A program made the translations under genes and the position numbers. Of a DNA stretch of 64,000 nucleotides, positions 62,236 through 64,000 are shown piece after piece. Every line of letters starts with the position of its first letter. The first letter of the stretch is position 1. Source of the stretch: Candidatus Epilinea brevis (GTDB lineage: Bacteria; Chloroflexota; Anaerolineae; Epilineales; Epilineaceae); contig JADJUE010000009.1 in the NCBI GenBank assembly GCA_016710785.1, positions 682,001 through 746,000 on the forward strand. The letters run 5' to 3'. The notes beneath the pieces were generated by a model, which saw only the letters and a program-made list of their open reading frames with translations, did no database searches and had not been told where the DNA came from.

Positions 62236-63238
62236 CCGCGCCCAGTTCGGCGACGATCTCGGCCGCGCTCGGGGCGACCACACCCATTCGCCTGACGACG
62301 CAACCGGCGGCGGCGTTGGCAAGCGCCGCCGCTTCGCGCAGATTGGCGCCGGAAACCATGGCCAGGGTCAAGACGGCGATCACCGTATCGCCGGCACCCG
62401 TGACATCAAAGACCTCGCTGACGTTGGAGGGCGGCAGATGGAACACCTCGCCGCCGGCAAGGGCCGCACTGCTGCCCTTGCTGCCACGCCCCAACACCAC
62501 GGCGCCGGCCCCCAGCCGTCGCAAGAGCTCGAGCATGGCCTCCTCGACATCCGCCTCGTCCCGCAGGGGTCTTCCCAGACTGCGCGCCGCATCCTGCCCA
62601 CCGACGCGAACCAGATCGTAGCCCTGGAAGCGCTCCAGATCTCCTTGCGCGTCGACGGCAAGGAACAGCCCGTGTTCCTTCGCCAATCGCCCCGCTGCGG
62701 CAGCCAGTTCCGGGGTCACCACACCGCTGCGGTAATGTGAGACCAGAACGGCCTCTGCATCGACACAGCCTTCCTCCAAGGCTGCCAGCAACTCAGCCAT
62801 GGCGTCGGCGCCAGCAGCCGCTCGCGACTGGCGGTCGAGGCGGGCCACCTGCTGCGGTGCGCTCTGTCCTTCGGCCACAATGCGGGTCTTCAAGGTCGTG
62901 GGTCGTGTAGGATCGACCACCAGACGCGCTTGAATGCCGTCATCGCGAAGTAAGGCCGCCAGCTCTGCGGCCGTCGCATCCGCTCCGACCAGGGCGATGA
63001 GCGTCGCCCCGGCTCCCAATCCACTGATGTTGCGAGCCGGATTGGCCGCGCTTCCCGGCACTGCAAAGCGACGGCTGAAGCTTACGACCGGCACCGGCGC
63101 CTCGCGACTGAGCCGGCCGGCCTGACCCACCAGATACTCGTCTAGGGCGACGTCGCCCATCACGACGACGCGTCTCCCAGCCATGGCGGCCAGGATCGCG
63201 CGAGCGCGGTCGGTCGTGAGCAAGGGCGATCGGGCCAT
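62225..63238 (-). CDS. PfkB-family carbohydrate kinase, heptose-7-phosphate kinase (RfaE/HldE N-domain)-like
   Basis: A 337-residue ribokinase-fold kinase. N-terminal RVVVMGDVALDEYLVGQAGR, then SREAPVPVVSF, and PGSAANPARNISGLGAGATL are typical of D-glycero-beta-D-manno-heptose-7-phosphate kinases. The catalytic PfkB motif is VFDVTGAGDTVIAVLTLAM with the base Asp in GAGD. The HldE cytidylyl/adenylyl half is absent, so it is the stand-alone form. ATG 63238 has AGGA five bases upstream; TTG 63277 with GGAAG is an alternative. The next gene upstream is a heptosyltransferase-like GT9, which supports the assignment. Confidence 0.85.
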   Translation of the reverse strand: MARSPLLTTDRARAILAAMAGRRVVVMGDVALDEYLVGQAGRLSREAPVPVVSFSRRFAVPGSAANPARNISGLGAGATLIALVGADATAAELAALLRDDGIQARLVVDPTRPTTLKTRIVAEGQSAPQQVARLDRQSRAAAGADAMAELLAALEEGCVDAEAVLVSHYRSGVVTPELAAAAGRLAKEHGLFLAVDAQGDLERFQGYDLVRVGGQDAARSLGRPLRDEADVEEAMLELLRRLGAGAVVLGRGSKGSSAALAGGEVFHLPPSNVSEVFDVTGAGDTVIAVLTLAMVSGANLREAAALANAAAGCVVRRMGVVAPSAAEIVAELGAVNP

Positions 63239-63289
63239 GGAATCCTGCGAAGTCGGAAGGCCGGACGAACTGGACAAGAGCGCTTCCGA

Positions 63290-64000
63290 TTATAGGTCGG
63301 GCGCGTCGCGCAACACCCGCTCCACCGAGATCCATGCCAGGCAATCGCGGGTGGCGCAGCCGGCAGGCGAGCCTAGATGGTGGCCGGTGTAGAAGCAGGG
63401 TCGGCAGGGGAGGCCGTCCAGGGACACCACGCGGTGGCGGATGTTGCCGGGGGCGGCGACGGGATCCCAGGGACCCCACGAGCGGTCGCTGGACGGGCCA
63501 AAGACGGCCGTGACCGGCGTGCCCATGGCCACTGCCAGATGCATGACCCCGCTGTCATTGGTGATCAATCGGCGGAACCGGGGCATGAGGGCGCCCAGGG
63601 TGGGCAGGTCGCAGGCGTCGGTCAGGTCCAGGAGCGGCGCCCGACAGAGCGCTTTCACCGCGCCGGTGCCATCGGCCGCACGACCGATCAACGCCACGCC
63701 ATGACCGCGAGCGACCAAGGCTTCGGCCAGAGCGGCAAAACGCTCTGCCGGCCAGCGCCGGGCCAGGCCAAAGGCCCCACCGCCGGGATGAAGCGCCACC
63801 CAGCTGTTCTGCCGCGGCCAGGTCGCCGCCAGGTCGACCGCCGCCGACTCGGCTGCCCCGCCCGGTTGGAAGCGGAGGCGGCGCTGGTCCGCCGCGAGGG
63901 GCTCGGGCGCCGGCTCTCGAAACACCGCTACGGCTTCCGTCGCCACGGACTCAAAACTCTCCGCGACATGCCAGGCGCCGTAGCCCAGGTCGGCCACGGC
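63290..64000 (-). CDS. Family 9 glycosyltransferase (heptosyltransferase-like), 5' end outside window
   Basis: At least 236 residues, open to the window edge. The C-terminal half of a GT-B heptosyltransferase: WVALHPGGGAFGLARRWPAE with the PGG nucleotide loop, RFAALAEALVARGHGVALIG, and LITNDSGVMHLAVAMGTPVT then AVFGPSS, the donor site signature. The C-terminus has a Cys-rich stretch (LPCRPCFYTG, GCATRDCLAWI) common in this family. Normal length is about 350, so about 110 residues lie beyond the edge; the GTG at 63997 is not taken as the start. It is in line with the kinase downstream. Confidence 0.9.
   Translation of the reverse strand, partial: AVADLGYGAWHVAESFESVATEAVAVFREPAPEPLAADQRRLRFQPGGAAESAAVDLAATWPRQNSWVALHPGGGAFGLARRWPAERFAALAEALVARGHGVALIGRAADGTGAVKALCRAPLLDLTDACDLPTLGALMPRFRRLITNDSGVMHLAVAMGTPVTAVFGPSSDRSWGPWDPVAAPGNIRHRVVSLDGLPCRPCFYTGHHLGSPAGCATRDCLAWISVERVLRDAPDL

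Overview
The window is GC-rich bacterial chromosome, most likely from a member of the Chloroflexota (Anaerolineae/Ardenticatenia-like). The basis for that is the set of large secreted proteins built from CARDB, FG-GAP, DUF11, PKD and lamin-tail modules joined by Thr/Pro-rich linkers and carrying LPLIL / LPFLL / LPQLL-type motifs near their C-termini, a style common in that phylum. This assignment is an inference from style; the window contains no rRNA to confirm it.

Region by region. 0-2 kb: truB and ribF, translationally coupled to an unseen upstream gene. 2-9 kb: a patch of small stress/toxin-antitoxin type genes, intact and broken: a nucleotidyltransferase stump with its small partner, an intact RHH-MazF pair, and an AbrB antitoxin whose PIN toxin is cut off and runs in frame into a lipoprotein. 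This patch also holds a large vWA/FG-GAP surface protein and a displaced fragment of the 12-kb vWA gene. 7-12 kb: three adjacent exported beta-propeller proteins. 12-17 kb (minus strand): a MoxR ATPase, its vWA partner and a previously overlooked 32-codon membrane micro-ORF, then speA and a YaeQ-family gene separated by a REPIN-like inverted repeat pair. 17-35 kb: mostly exported proteins (an S8 protease, a beta-helix protein, and a roughly 2,160-residue metalloprotease/lamin-tail/DUF11/P-domain protein broken by two frameshifts), mixed with housekeeping enzymes. 35-48 kb: glutamate dehydrogenase, a secreted glycoside hydrolase, dNTPase, RecJ, a glycosyltransferase, a left-handed beta-helix protein, a small methyltransferase, and fhs (frameshifted as given). 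48-59 kb: rplY, then the cell-shape and division cluster mreB-mreC-mreD-mrdA-minC-minD-minE-rodA, then gltX, ltaE and tRNA-Asp. 59-64 kb: small membrane protein, NUDIX hydrolase, a cytochrome c / type II copper monooxygenase fusion, and two sugar genes (PfkB-type heptose kinase-like and a GT9 glycosyltransferase cut by the window end).

How the genes work together: the strongest functional unit is the elongasome plus Min cluster, where most neighbours overlap by 4 bases (ATGA/GTGA), so wall elongation and septum placement are probably co-expressed. MoxR, the vWA protein and the micro-ORF form a second coupled unit. The last two genes suggest synthesis and transfer of a heptose-like surface sugar.

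Quality note: three places (fhs once, the giant surface gene twice) each need removal of exactly one base to restore the frame. Two lie in G/C runs of five or six, and the third in a short stretch of small C, T and G runs. Since one affected gene is housekeeping, consensus errors are at least as likely as real gene decay.
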